Positions 28,594 to 37,419 of a stretch of 64,000 nucleotides of DNA are shown piece by piece; position 1 is the stretch's first letter, and every line of letters begins with the position of its first letter. The notes under the pieces are model-generated. The model was not told where the DNA came from. It saw only the letters and a list, made by a program, of their open reading frames with translations, and ran no database searches. The stretch is taken from assembly GCA_030679035.1 (NCBI GenBank), contig JAUXTH010000151.1:1-64000 (forward strand), in the 5' to 3' direction. The DNA comes from Methylobacter sp. Lineage in GTDB: Bacteria > Pseudomonadota > Gammaproteobacteria > Methylococcales > Methylomonadaceae. Both the position numbers and the translations under genes were made by a program.

Positions 28594-29963
28594 ATAGACA
28601 CCTCATTGTGGGCCGCTTCGGCCCCGACGATCAGATTCCCATTCCAAGCGCTACTGACGAACAGATGACACGACTGGAGCTTGTCTCTGGCAAAAAGTCG
28701 CTCGACCATGGCATTGACGAAGCCTTGACCATCCTCAAACGCTTAGGCGTTTTTCCCTCTGAAATTGGCCTTGATCTGCTTATTGTAGCCGCACATGTTC
28801 ACGCCGCCGACACGAGAATCTCGCGCATCGAACAATCGCAAGACTCATGGACACGCGAAATCAGACTTGTGGTGCCTGTCAGCGATCCTAATCATTGGAA
28901 TAATGCAGCAGGAACCCTTAAATGTATACTCGAATTTCTGACTGGAGATCGTTGGTCCGTGGGTTTTAGGTCCAGACCAGAACGATTTATCAGTATCATT
29001 ACTTCACAAACCGCATTGCTACCATCGACATTCGACGAGGTCAGCTTATTTTCGGGTGGACTGGACAGCTTGATTGGTGCCATCGACCTTCTGGAGAGCA
29101 AGCGCACACCCCTCCTAATCAGCCACGCGGGAGATAGTGCATCGAGTGATGCTCAAAACAAACTGTTCGCTAAGCTGAAAAACCATTACACCGGTTCATT
29201 GTTCGATCGACTTCGGTTACCAATGGTTTTTGCCAACGGTTTTGTGGAAGGCGTTGGCTCCGAAAACACTACCCGTGGTCGGTCATTCCTGTTCTTCGCG
29301 CTTGGCGTGTTCGCTGGCACGGGGCTTGATTCCCATTTCGTGCTACGCGTACCAGAAAACGGGCTTATCGCACTGAATGTGCCCTTGGATCCTTTGCGAC
29401 TGGGCTCCAACAGCACGAGAACCACCCACCCGTTCTACATGGCCAGATGGAACGACTTGCTCGCCGAACTGGGCATCGATGGAAGAGTTGAGAATCCGTA
29501 TTGGCACAAGACCAAAGGTGAGATGGTCGCATCATGCGCAAATAAAATACTACTTCGCTTGCTCGTTAACGACTCTCTTTCGTGCTCATCACCTGCATCG
29601 GGCCGATGGCAAGGGCAGCAAGGGCACGGAATTGAGCACTGTGGATACTGCCTTCCATGCTTGATCCGTCGCGCTTCGCTTGAAGCTGCTTGGGGGCCTG
29701 GCCACGATTCGACTGTCTACACCGTGCCTGATCTTCGAGCACATCCGCTGGACACGCACGAATCGATCGGCAAACAGGTTCGCTCGTTTCAGTTTGCGAT
29801 CGAGCGGTTGCGCAGGCGGCCAGACTTGGCAAAATTGCTCATTCACAAACCTGGGTCGCTTACTGACGAAATCCCGCACCTCGATCAATTGGCAGACGTC
29901 TATCGACGCGGACTCGACGAGGTCGCGCAGTTAATAGACGGCGTCACCACAAAGCCGACCTGA
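28590..29963 (+). CDS. qatC: QatC: QueC-like protein
   Basis: SLFSGGLDSLIGAIDLL PP-loop motif; CGYCLPCLIRRA Cys motif; overlaps qatB. Confidence 0.88.
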   Translation: MNRHLIVGRFGPDDQIPIPSATDEQMTRLELVSGKKSLDHGIDEALTILKRLGVFPSEIGLDLLIVAAHVHAADTRISRIEQSQDSWTREIRLVVPVSDPNHWNNAAGTLKCILEFLTGDRWSVGFRSRPERFISIITSQTALLPSTFDEVSLFSGGLDSLIGAIDLLESKRTPLLISHAGDSASSDAQNKLFAKLKNHYTGSLFDRLRLPMVFANGFVEGVGSENTTRGRSFLFFALGVFAGTGLDSHFVLRVPENGLIALNVPLDPLRLGSNSTRTTHPFYMARWNDLLAELGIDGRVENPYWHKTKGEMVASCANKILLRLLVNDSLSCSSPASGRWQGQQGHGIEHCGYCLPCLIRRASLEAAWGPGHDSTVYTVPDLRAHPLDTHESIGKQVRSFQFAIERLRRRPDLAKLLIHKPGSLTDEIPHLDQLADVYRRGLDEVAQLIDGVTTKPT

Positions 29964-29976
29964 TGGAGGAAGAGTC

Positions 29977-30732
29977 ATGATTACGCTTGAGGGCCTAGTC
30001 GATTTCCACTGCCACCTTGACCTCTATCCCGATCATCGAGCGGCAGTACAAGAGGCAGATGCGGCCGGTGTTTTCACACTTGCCGTGACGACTACCCCGA
30101 GAGCTTGGCCACGCAATCACGAATTCGCGCGAGCTACACGCCATGTGCGTGCGGCACTTGGGCTTCATCCCCAACTCGTTGGGGAACACGCCAGCGAGTT
30201 GGCATTATGGGACGCACACCTTGCGGAGACGCGATATATTGGCGAAGTTGGACTTGACGCGGGTCCGCGCTTCTATAAATCGTTTGACCTGCAGAAGCAG
30301 GTTTTCGAGCATATTTTGCGGCGCTGTGCGGAAGCGGGTAACAAGGTGATTTCCGTGCATAGTGTTCGGACGGCAAAGGCCGTGCTAGATCACATCGAGG
30401 CATATCTTCCCCCCGGGCAAGGGAAGATCGTGCTTCATTGGTTTACAGGAACTAAGGCTGAAGCCAAGCGCGCTATCGAGATGGGCTGCTATTTTTCCGT
30501 AAATGCCGCGATGTTTAACAGTGAACGTCATATTTCTATGGTTTCGGCGCTCCCGCTAGAAAGGCTGCTGACGGAAACGGATGGCCCCTTTACCCAAACG
30601 GGCGGGCGTCCATCAAAGCCATCCGATGTACTGGTTGTCGTTGAGGCCATAGGTCGTTTGCACGGTTTATCATCCCTTGAAGTGATAGCGAATATAAAGG
30701 CTAACCTGCGCGGGTTGCTTGAATTCACGTAG
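29977..30732 (+). CDS. qatD: QatD: TatD-family DNase
   Basis: VDFHCHLDLYPD, ALGLHPQLV, YIGEVGLDAGPRF, SVHSVRTA, LLTETDGPF TatD motifs. Confidence 0.9.
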   Translation: MITLEGLVDFHCHLDLYPDHRAAVQEADAAGVFTLAVTTTPRAWPRNHEFARATRHVRAALGLHPQLVGEHASELALWDAHLAETRYIGEVGLDAGPRFYKSFDLQKQVFEHILRRCAEAGNKVISVHSVRTAKAVLDHIEAYLPPGQGKIVLHWFTGTKAEAKRAIEMGCYFSVNAAMFNSERHISMVSALPLERLLTETDGPFTQTGGRPSKPSDVLVVVEAIGRLHGLSSLEVIANIKANLRGLLEFT

Positions 30733-30925
30733 TAAAGGGCTGAAAGCTGACTTTGCACTCATTCAATAAATCTGTCCGAATAGGCACAGGCATCAAATCC
30801 CAATCTGGTAATGCCTCTCACGCTGGCACGACTGCGGCATGGGTATTTTGTTTAAAAAACGAAAGGTTTTTAGACAAAACGCGAAGTCCATAAAATCAAT
30901 GGCCTGCGTGTCCAAAAATTTTGTC

Positions 30926-31010
30926 TAACATGAGCGCATGAAATATGGTTTGAGTTCACCGACCGCCGTAGGTATTCAGGTGCAACGATGGGTTAGGTCA
31001 GACGCCTAAC
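30926..31010 (-). other. Degenerate attC-like site downstream of GNAT cassette
   Basis: Minus strand GTTAGGC-GTCTG-ACCTAACCCATCGTTGCACC…GGTGAAC…GTTAGAC; consensus ends present but internal symmetry is weak. Confidence 0.4.
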
Positions 31011-31794
31011 GTTCGGTATGTGCAATTTGGATTCGGTCAATGTAGAAGCCGTTCCGACATTGAATGACGCCGAGTTGTTGCGCTCTCTCGTACTTCGCCT
31101 TGTCGAGAAAGAGACGCTCCCAGGCGACTTCTATTTCGACGACCATATCGCGGGCCGTTGGGTATACGCCCTCGTGGAAGAGAACTCGCTCGGCCAGATA
31201 CACGGTACCGTTTGGTGTAAGCTTTGCTGCTGGGGTAGCAGTGATGTATGGGGGTGTCGTCTCATCCCACTGACGACCGTTCGCGTAGAAGCGGATCACA
31301 ACTTTGATATCGGAGCCTACTTCAGGAAGTGCGTGCTGCTTGTGCAGTATGCGGTATGCGTAGTTCCCTCCGGCATTGTTCTCCAGGAGGTTGAACCCCA
31401 TGCGCTCCCAGAAGGGGATTGAAGATGAGGGTTTGCATTCAATGTATAGGAGGCAATGATCGCGTTTGTAGGCTAACGTGATGCACCGTTCAACCAACTT
31501 TCTGCCAATACCCCTTCTTCGGTACTCATTACGAACTTGAAGAATTCCGGGTTGGATCAGACCGCCGAGCTGGAACCCAACCGGTAGGCTACTCACGCCG
31601 TCGACATATACGAGAAGCTTATCGTCCCGATGCGCACTCTCAACGACTTGCCAGTTACAGAGGAAGTTTCCATGAACCCCTCGCTCTTCTTCATCGACAA
31701 GCCAAGCATGAACGGCCTGGATGTCGTCGTGAGACGAGCGGCGGATCGTCGATCGCTTCGTGCGCCGCGTGGGTTGAGGTAGCTCTGTGGTCAT
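31006..31794 (-). CDS. GNAT-family N-acetyltransferase (cassette gene)
   Basis: LQVRNEYRRRGIGRKLVERCITLA acetyl-CoA binding motif; IPFWERMGFNLLE. Confidence 0.8.
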   Translation of the reverse strand: MTTELPQPTRRTKRSTIRRSSHDDIQAVHAWLVDEEERGVHGNFLCNWQVVESAHRDDKLLVYVDGVSSLPVGFQLGGLIQPGILQVRNEYRRRGIGRKLVERCITLAYKRDHCLLYIECKPSSSIPFWERMGFNLLENNAGGNYAYRILHKQHALPEVGSDIKVVIRFYANGRQWDETTPPYITATPAAKLTPNGTVYLAERVLFHEGVYPTARDMVVEIEVAWERLFLDKAKYERAQQLGVIQCRNGFYIDRIQIAHTER

Positions 31795-31812
31795 GGTGTG
31801 GTGTTTTGCGAT

Positions 31813-31882
31813 GCCTAACGTTGGAGTTCAGAGGCATTGCGCGGCTTCATCGCGCAGCATCCTCTGGAACGATGGGTTGGGC
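31813..31882 (-). other. Integron attC recombination site
   Basis: Plus-strand GCCTAAC GTTGGAGTTCAGAGGCATTGCGCG…CGCGCAGCATCCTCTGGAACGATGG GTTGGGC: RYYYAAC/GTTRRRY ends with imperfect internal inverted repeats; 70 bp. Confidence 0.8.
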
Positions 31883-32524
31883 ATTGTTAGCAAAGTGAGC
31901 GAGCAGTTGGGGAAGCTGCGACATATCGTCAAATAGCACTCCGTCTCCGGCTCGGCATGACAAGGTTTCACCATTTCTCACATACTGGAACGCCTTCATT
32001 CCTGCTGCTGTAGCTGCCTCAATCCCAACTTCACTATCTTCTACAACCGCGCATTGGCAGGGCATAAAGCCCATCGCCTTTGCTGCGTATTGGAATAGAC
32101 CTGGCTCCGGCTTCCAAGAGCCAACTTCATACGAACTGAAGATGCTATCACCAAAGTAAGGTGCGAGGCCGCTAACTTGCAGCGCCTGACGGATTTTCAA
32201 AGGAGGCCCGCTTGAGGCAATACACCTGGGGAAGTTCGTGACTTCGAGCATTTCAAGAACTCCGGGCATAGGTTTCAACTCACTAGAAATGAGTTCCGCA
32301 ACACGCTGGCGATAATGTTGTTCAAACGCATCTGGCAGATTCTGGCAAAGACGGCCTTCAAGATCAGCAAGAATTGAGGCCAGCTTTTTCCCACGATACC
32401 GTTGGATCAATGACTCCACCGTATCACTTAGCTGCGGAAGTAGATCGAGAAACGCTTGGTTGCAAAGTCCCTCGCTATCTATGAGCGTACCGTCTAAATC
32501 AAAGATTACACAGATACTGGTCAT
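31847..32524 (-). CDS. HAD-superfamily hydrolase (beta-phosphoglucomutase-like)
   Basis: VIFDLDGTLIDSEGL, SSGPPLKIRQAL, SWKPEPGLFQYAAKAMG, VVEDSEVGIEAA. Confidence 0.88.
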   Translation of the reverse strand: MTSICVIFDLDGTLIDSEGLCNQAFLDLLPQLSDTVESLIQRYRGKKLASILADLEGRLCQNLPDAFEQHYRQRVAELISSELKPMPGVLEMLEVTNFPRCIASSGPPLKIRQALQVSGLAPYFGDSIFSSYEVGSWKPEPGLFQYAAKAMGFMPCQCAVVEDSEVGIEAATAAGMKAFQYVRNGETLSCRAGDGVLFDDMSQLPQLLAHFANNAQPIVPEDAAR

Positions 32525-32606
32525 TTACCGAGACGCCCAACAAATAGTTATATGGTTTCTGTATATCACTTTTTAACGAGCCATCATAACAGGATTGCCG
32601 CCTCCA

Positions 32607-33480
32607 TCAAATCCCGATCTTCTCCACCTCATCAAGCGTCATTTTGTCATGGCGGCGGTCGTAGAGCTGCGTCGTACGGGGGCTGGCGTGGTTCGCCATC
32701 ACAGCGGCTTTCTCCAGGCTGCCGCCATTCTTGAGATAGACCGTGATGCCGGTCGCTCGGAATCTGTGGTTTCCGGCCTTTGTTGCAATCCCTGCGGCGA
32801 CCATGCGGCGCTGGATCATCGCATGGGCGAGGTGGGAAGTCGTGAGCTGGTCGGTTCCGCGCACAATGGTGCGGAACAATAGCCTCTTGGGATCATCGCG
32901 AAGAGCTATGCCGTCGATATAGGTAACAAGATATTCTTCAAGATTATGGTGGCATGGCATTTCATGGCGCTTGCCGCCTTTCTCGCGCAACCGCACCCAG
33001 AGGCGGCGGTTTTGCGTGTACACGTCCTCCACCTTCATGCCCAGTGCATCGATCCGCGCGAAGGAATAGACCATCAGCGCGATCAAGGCGCTGTCGCGAA
33101 GACATGCATGTGTTGGTGTCGATACTGGCAATCAGGCGGCGGGCTTCCTCGGCATCTAATATCGGCGTTTTGCCCGTCTTCACCACATGCGACGGGCCAC
33201 GCACCGATGAGGCTGGATTGGCCGGTATGATCTGACCGGTCACCAGCCAGTCGAACAAATGGCGGATTGCCGCCAGGTGTTGCTTGACGGTCGGCGCGGA
33301 CAGTTGGCGGGTTTTGTCTTCGATCCACGCGGCAACGTCCAGCGGCTCCACGTCGATGATCGACGACACGCCAGCCGCAACCGCGCACCAATCGAGAAAT
33401 TCCGTCACGGCTCGGACATAGGCACGCCGCGTGTGCGGGTTGAGGATATTCGAAGCGAAGAACTCCAGAAAGCGAAGTTG
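32607..33480 (-). pseudogene. Tyrosine recombinase split by a frameshift
   Basis: N-term RFLEFFASNILNPHTRRAYVRAVTEFLDW…IASIDTNT in one frame; C-term LRDSALIALMVYSFARIDALGM…NHRFRATGITVYLKNGGSLEKAAVMANHASPRTTQLYDRR in another; break near 33100. Confidence 0.75.
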
Positions 33481-33540
33481 TGCTTGATCACCGGCGGCGG
33501 TGATTAGAGAGGAAAGGCAAGGGCAGGGCGATAAGTATGG

Positions 33541-33924
33541 TCATAGGTGCACCCCCGTGTGTTCCTCGATTTTCTTCTTGATCAGTCCCTTCGCCAGTGC
33601 GCCGAGCAATTCCAGGCTGAATCCGCCAGCCTTCTTTGCGCCTTCCTTCGTTTCTCGCCAAATTTCTGGATCGCGGACGGTATCGAGAAAATCGTGCCCT
33701 TGCCAACTTAGCTTGGAAATTATAGGCATTTGCATAGTAGGTTTTCCAACCACTAAGCCTGTCTCAATGAGCATGACAAGATGGTAAGTAACTTCTTCGA
33801 ACGAGCGATTGGTAATACCGAAGTCACTCGGGTCATCTGGCATTATATGTCTCATCCCGTCGAAGTTAGGGTCACTCTCAATGGCGAGCAGCAAATCCCG
33901 CACTAAATCCATATCACGCTTCAT
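33541..33924 (-). CDS. DUF2513 domain-containing protein
   Basis: MKRDMDLVRDLLLAIESDP…YHLVMLIETGLV…LSWQGHDFLDTVRDPEIW pattern. Confidence 0.8.
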   Translation of the reverse strand: MKRDMDLVRDLLLAIESDPNFDGMRHIMPDDPSDFGITNRSFEEVTYHLVMLIETGLVVGKPTMQMPIISKLSWQGHDFLDTVRDPEIWRETKEGAKKAGGFSLELLGALAKGLIKKKIEEHTGVHL

Positions 33925-34120
33925 ATTGTCTCCTCATTCCTATATGTGATAAAGGACATTATCACATATAGGGGCGACCTTCATTTCAATAGGCGATCAC
34001 GAACCACTTTTATCGATACGGGCAGATCTCAATTTTGGAAGGGGCACCATGTCTTAGCGCACCTGGCTTTCTCTCCAGCACAGGCAAGTAGTGCCAGGGA
34101 TTAAAGATGAAAAAGAAAAA

Positions 34121-34160
34121 CAAAAGAGACCGAAAAAGCGCGTCTTTCGACCCGATGTAA
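34121..34160 (+). promoter_or_regulatory. Conserved tra-operon upstream motif, copy 2
   Basis: CAAAAGAGACCGAAAAAGCGCGTCTTTCGACCCGATGTAA, ending 28 bp before the slt ATG. Confidence 0.8.
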
Positions 34161-34188
34161 TTATTTCTAACCGCTTACTATAGCAGCC

Positions 34189-34737
34189 ATGAAAATAATA
34201 CTTATGGCAAGCGTCTTGCTTTTTTCAAGCCCGACTTATTCAAACCCTATTCTGCAAAACAGTGTCTGGGGCAGCGCGGCAAGTTATGCCGGCATTAATG
34301 TTGCGACCTTATACAGTATTGCTGTCCAGGAAAGCGGAATGCGCTGGCGTGACGGCACATTTCGGCCTTGGCCGTGGACGCTGAACATCAATGAAGGGAA
34401 GAACGGTATTAAAGCCGGTTCCAGGCGATACGCTAACAAGCAAGCCGCAGAGCAGGCGCTGATGCATTTAATCAGTCAAGGCATCAGAAATGTCGATGTG
34501 GGAATTATGCAGGTTAATCTGTATTGGCATGGCGACAAGGTAGCCAATGAATTATCACTGCTCGACCCCAAAACCAATATCAACGTAGCCGCAGGCTATC
34601 TAAAAGATCTCAACACAAAAAATAACGTCAGCAAAACCGTAGCCGACTACCACGCCCCATCGAATCCGACGCGAGGTAAAGCCTATATGAATCACGTTAA
34701 ACATTACGAGAAAATTATTAATGAAAAGCTTCAATAA
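34189..34737 (+). CDS. Lytic transglycosylase (SLT domain)
   Basis: YSIAVQESGMRW…NVDVGIMQVNLYWHGDKV; signal peptide. Confidence 0.85.
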   Translation: MKIILMASVLLFSSPTYSNPILQNSVWGSAASYAGINVATLYSIAVQESGMRWRDGTFRPWPWTLNINEGKNGIKAGSRRYANKQAAEQALMHLISQGIRNVDVGIMQVNLYWHGDKVANELSLLDPKTNINVAAGYLKDLNTKNNVSKTVADYHAPSNPTRGKAYMNHVKHYEKIINEKLQ

Positions 34738-35368
34738 ACTGCCTATTGCAATTTTGGTTGGTATGGCTATTTCAGGTTGCTCGTCAACGCCGACGTGTCC
34801 TTTCGAAACATCTGGCGACAACTGCGAACGGATAACCATAGTCGCTTATTTGCCACCCGTTATAGCCGATCTGGGCTACAAGAACATTCGAGGCTCGCAA
34901 AATCAAGTAATCGTCCAGGGAGGATTTCAACACGCGCTTTCTGTTTCTGGACAAAAAAAGGCGACTGAGCAAACCGTAACTCCGCAGTTGCAGTCATTCG
35001 CTCTGGCGCCCGTTACGGACAATGCCATTCTGGAGACCAAAACAGTTTCTTTTGAGTTTGACCATGCTTCGATTCCAGCGTCCGAACTGGACAAGCTGAG
35101 TAATTTCTTGCGTCGAATTGATTCGCCCAGCCTTATGCATATTCAAGTCGAAGGTCATACTGATTCGAAAGGCTCAGCAAAGTACAACAAGAAATTATCA
35201 CACAGACGAGCCAGAGCCGTTCGCGACTATCTTATTCAACACGGAATTCAATCATCAAAAATCTCACACAAGGGTTTTGGCGAAGAATTCCCGTTAGAGG
35301 CTAACGACACTGAAGAGCATCGATCTAAAAATCGTCGCACTGAAATAATTCCACTGACAGGCAACTGA
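34721..35368 (+). CDS. OmpA-family lipoprotein
   Basis: Lipobox ISGCSS; MHIQVEGHTDSKGSAKYNKKLSHRRARAVRDYL. Confidence 0.88.
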   Translation: MKSFNKLPIAILVGMAISGCSSTPTCPFETSGDNCERITIVAYLPPVIADLGYKNIRGSQNQVIVQGGFQHALSVSGQKKATEQTVTPQLQSFALAPVTDNAILETKTVSFEFDHASIPASELDKLSNFLRRIDSPSLMHIQVEGHTDSKGSAKYNKKLSHRRARAVRDYLIQHGIQSSKISHKGFGEEFPLEANDTEEHRSKNRRTEIIPLTGN

Positions 35369-35369
35369 A

Positions 35370-35651
35370 ATGAGAGACATACCTAATTACCTTGACGACC
35401 CGCAACAAGTTCTGTTTTGGGAACTCGACGAATTCATCTTGCTCGCTATCATGTTTGGTATTGGCATTATGGTGAATTATCTCGGCATATTGCTGGTGAT
35501 TGGACTGGTTGGAATCAAGTTCTACCGCAAGATCAAAGATAGACAAGCCAATGGATTCCTGTTGCACCTACTGTATTGGCATGCAGGACTTGGTTCATCA
35601 GAAACCCCTCCGACATCAAGACCACTTGCATTTATTCGCCGATTCTTTTAG
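35370..35651 (+). CDS. traL: Conjugal transfer protein TraL
   Basis: IPNYLDDPQQVLFWELDEFILLAIMFGIGI; precedes traE. Confidence 0.9.
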   Translation: MRDIPNYLDDPQQVLFWELDEFILLAIMFGIGIMVNYLGILLVIGLVGIKFYRKIKDRQANGFLLHLLYWHAGLGSSETPPTSRPLAFIRRFF

Positions 35652-35659
35652 GACACAAC

Positions 35660-36292
35660 ATGGATTACAAAAAATTTGCCTCGACTTGGCTTAGCCTGCA
35701 GGCATCGAATCGATTCCTGAAGTTTGTTTGCATTTTCCTGATGGCGCTGAATTTATTGTCACTGATTGGCTGGCTGAAAAAGGATACCGTAGTGATTTTA
35801 ATTCCGCCCGGCCTGTCAGAAAAATCAGAGATTGCCAAAAACAAGGCGTCAGAGGGCTACAAAAAAGCCTGGGGGATGTACACAGCGACGCTGATTGGCA
35901 ACGTCACACCGGAAAACGCTGACTTCGTTCTGGAGTCGTTTAGCGGCATGTTGACCGGCGAAATCAGATCCATTGTCACCGAACAAATTACTCAAGAACT
36001 CGATACGCTGAAACAGGAAAAAGTGTCTTCAACGTTTGAAATTGTCCGTGTGACCTACGAACCAGAGACAGACAAGGTCTTTGTAACGGGACGTAACCGC
36101 ATGACTGGCGCAGGGGGTAAATCAACTCCAACCGAGCAAACTTTCGAGTTCAAGATCGACGTTAAGCAATACTCGCCGAGCATCACGCAAATGGCCTCTT
36201 ATGAAGGTATGCCCAGATTACTAGGCGTTCTGCAGAAAGAAGAAACGAAACAGAAAGCTGAAGAAGAACGTCAAAAACTGATCAAAAAATAG
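35660..36292 (+). CDS. traE: Conjugal transfer protein TraE
   Basis: ATG at 35660 (MDYKKFASTW…); TraE-like N-terminal TM; synteny LEKB. Confidence 0.9.
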   Translation: MDYKKFASTWLSLQASNRFLKFVCIFLMALNLLSLIGWLKKDTVVILIPPGLSEKSEIAKNKASEGYKKAWGMYTATLIGNVTPENADFVLESFSGMLTGEIRSIVTEQITQELDTLKQEKVSSTFEIVRVTYEPETDKVFVTGRNRMTGAGGKSTPTEQTFEFKIDVKQYSPSITQMASYEGMPRLLGVLQKEETKQKAEEERQKLIKK

Positions 36293-36301
36293 GAGTCAAC
36301 T

Positions 36302-37402
36302 ATGCGAATTAAAATATTGCTTATTTCAATAGCCTGGGCATCAACAGCCTTGGCTAACGAACTTCCACCAGAACTTTCGTTTCAGGCCGTTAGTGGTGGT
36401 GAGTTAGCGCCTTATCAGGAAGGTATTGCCGTGGATTCAGGTATGGGTGTTGGTAATCAAAACACCCATATCAAACCGAATCAAATAAGTGAACCGCTGG
36501 TTAACGGAACCACTGAAATACAAGATCAAAATCACCCATCCGCAGAGCAAGCTACGCCATCGGAACCTGCTCAAGTCTCAGAGCTCACTTCAAAACCAAA
36601 GAATAGACCCAAAATTCTTGATAAAGCACCTGAACCAAAAAAAGCGTCGGTTAAAGACTTGGCTAAAGACAAGGAAATCGATAGGGGTCTCCAGTCAGGC
36701 ATCATCATCAAACCCAATCCAGGTAGAACGGAAAGCGTTGTTATCGCCAAAGGAAAACTTAATCGTATTGTGACGCCGTATGCCGACCCGAAGGTACTGA
36801 CTGTTGATAACGTAGAAACCAAGATAGAGGGTTCGGCGGTTTATATCGCCACCGATTCCGAAACGCCGGTGAGTCTGTTTATTTCCGACACGGAAACAGA
36901 GAATACGACATCGCTTCAGTTAACGCCTCAAGAACGGTTGATGCCGGTAGAAATCAGAATTGAGCAGGATCCGAGCAAAGCGTCATCCACTGAGGCGGCA
37001 TCATCGAGAACAGATGCGTTTTTTCGTCAAGACTCACCGTATGTCACAGAAATAAAAGCCATCATGCAAAACCTGGGTAAACAACAAATACCGCAAGGAT
37101 TTACCTTGGAAGAAGTGACCAACGAGCTTCGCTCGGCAGGCGTGTGCCATTCGGCTAATTTAACCTTTACGCCCGGTCAGTTGCTTTCGGGACATGACGC
37201 CATGATCGTCATTGTGATCGCGCAAAACAATGGACCGGCAGTCAGTGTTTTTGAAGAAGCCTATTGTGCGGGTGAAAACATTATGGCCGTTGCCGCGTGG
37301 CCGAAGGTACGCCTGGAAGCGGGTGAAAAAACCGAAGTATTTATTCTGATGCGCTTGCCGGAAGGAAAAAGCGGTGAAGAAGTAAGACCCGCATTACTGT
37401 AA
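36302..37402 (+). CDS. traK: Conjugal transfer secretin TraK
   Basis: Secreted; C-terminal CHSANLTFTPGQLLSGHDAMIVIVIAQN; synteny. Confidence 0.88.
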   Translation: MRIKILLISIAWASTALANELPPELSFQAVSGGELAPYQEGIAVDSGMGVGNQNTHIKPNQISEPLVNGTTEIQDQNHPSAEQATPSEPAQVSELTSKPKNRPKILDKAPEPKKASVKDLAKDKEIDRGLQSGIIIKPNPGRTESVVIAKGKLNRIVTPYADPKVLTVDNVETKIEGSAVYIATDSETPVSLFISDTETENTTSLQLTPQERLMPVEIRIEQDPSKASSTEAASSRTDAFFRQDSPYVTEIKAIMQNLGKQQIPQGFTLEEVTNELRSAGVCHSANLTFTPGQLLSGHDAMIVIVIAQNNGPAVSVFEEAYCAGENIMAVAAWPKVRLEAGEKTEVFILMRLPEGKSGEEVRPALL

Positions 37403-37419
37403 ACAGACAGGAGTTCAAT

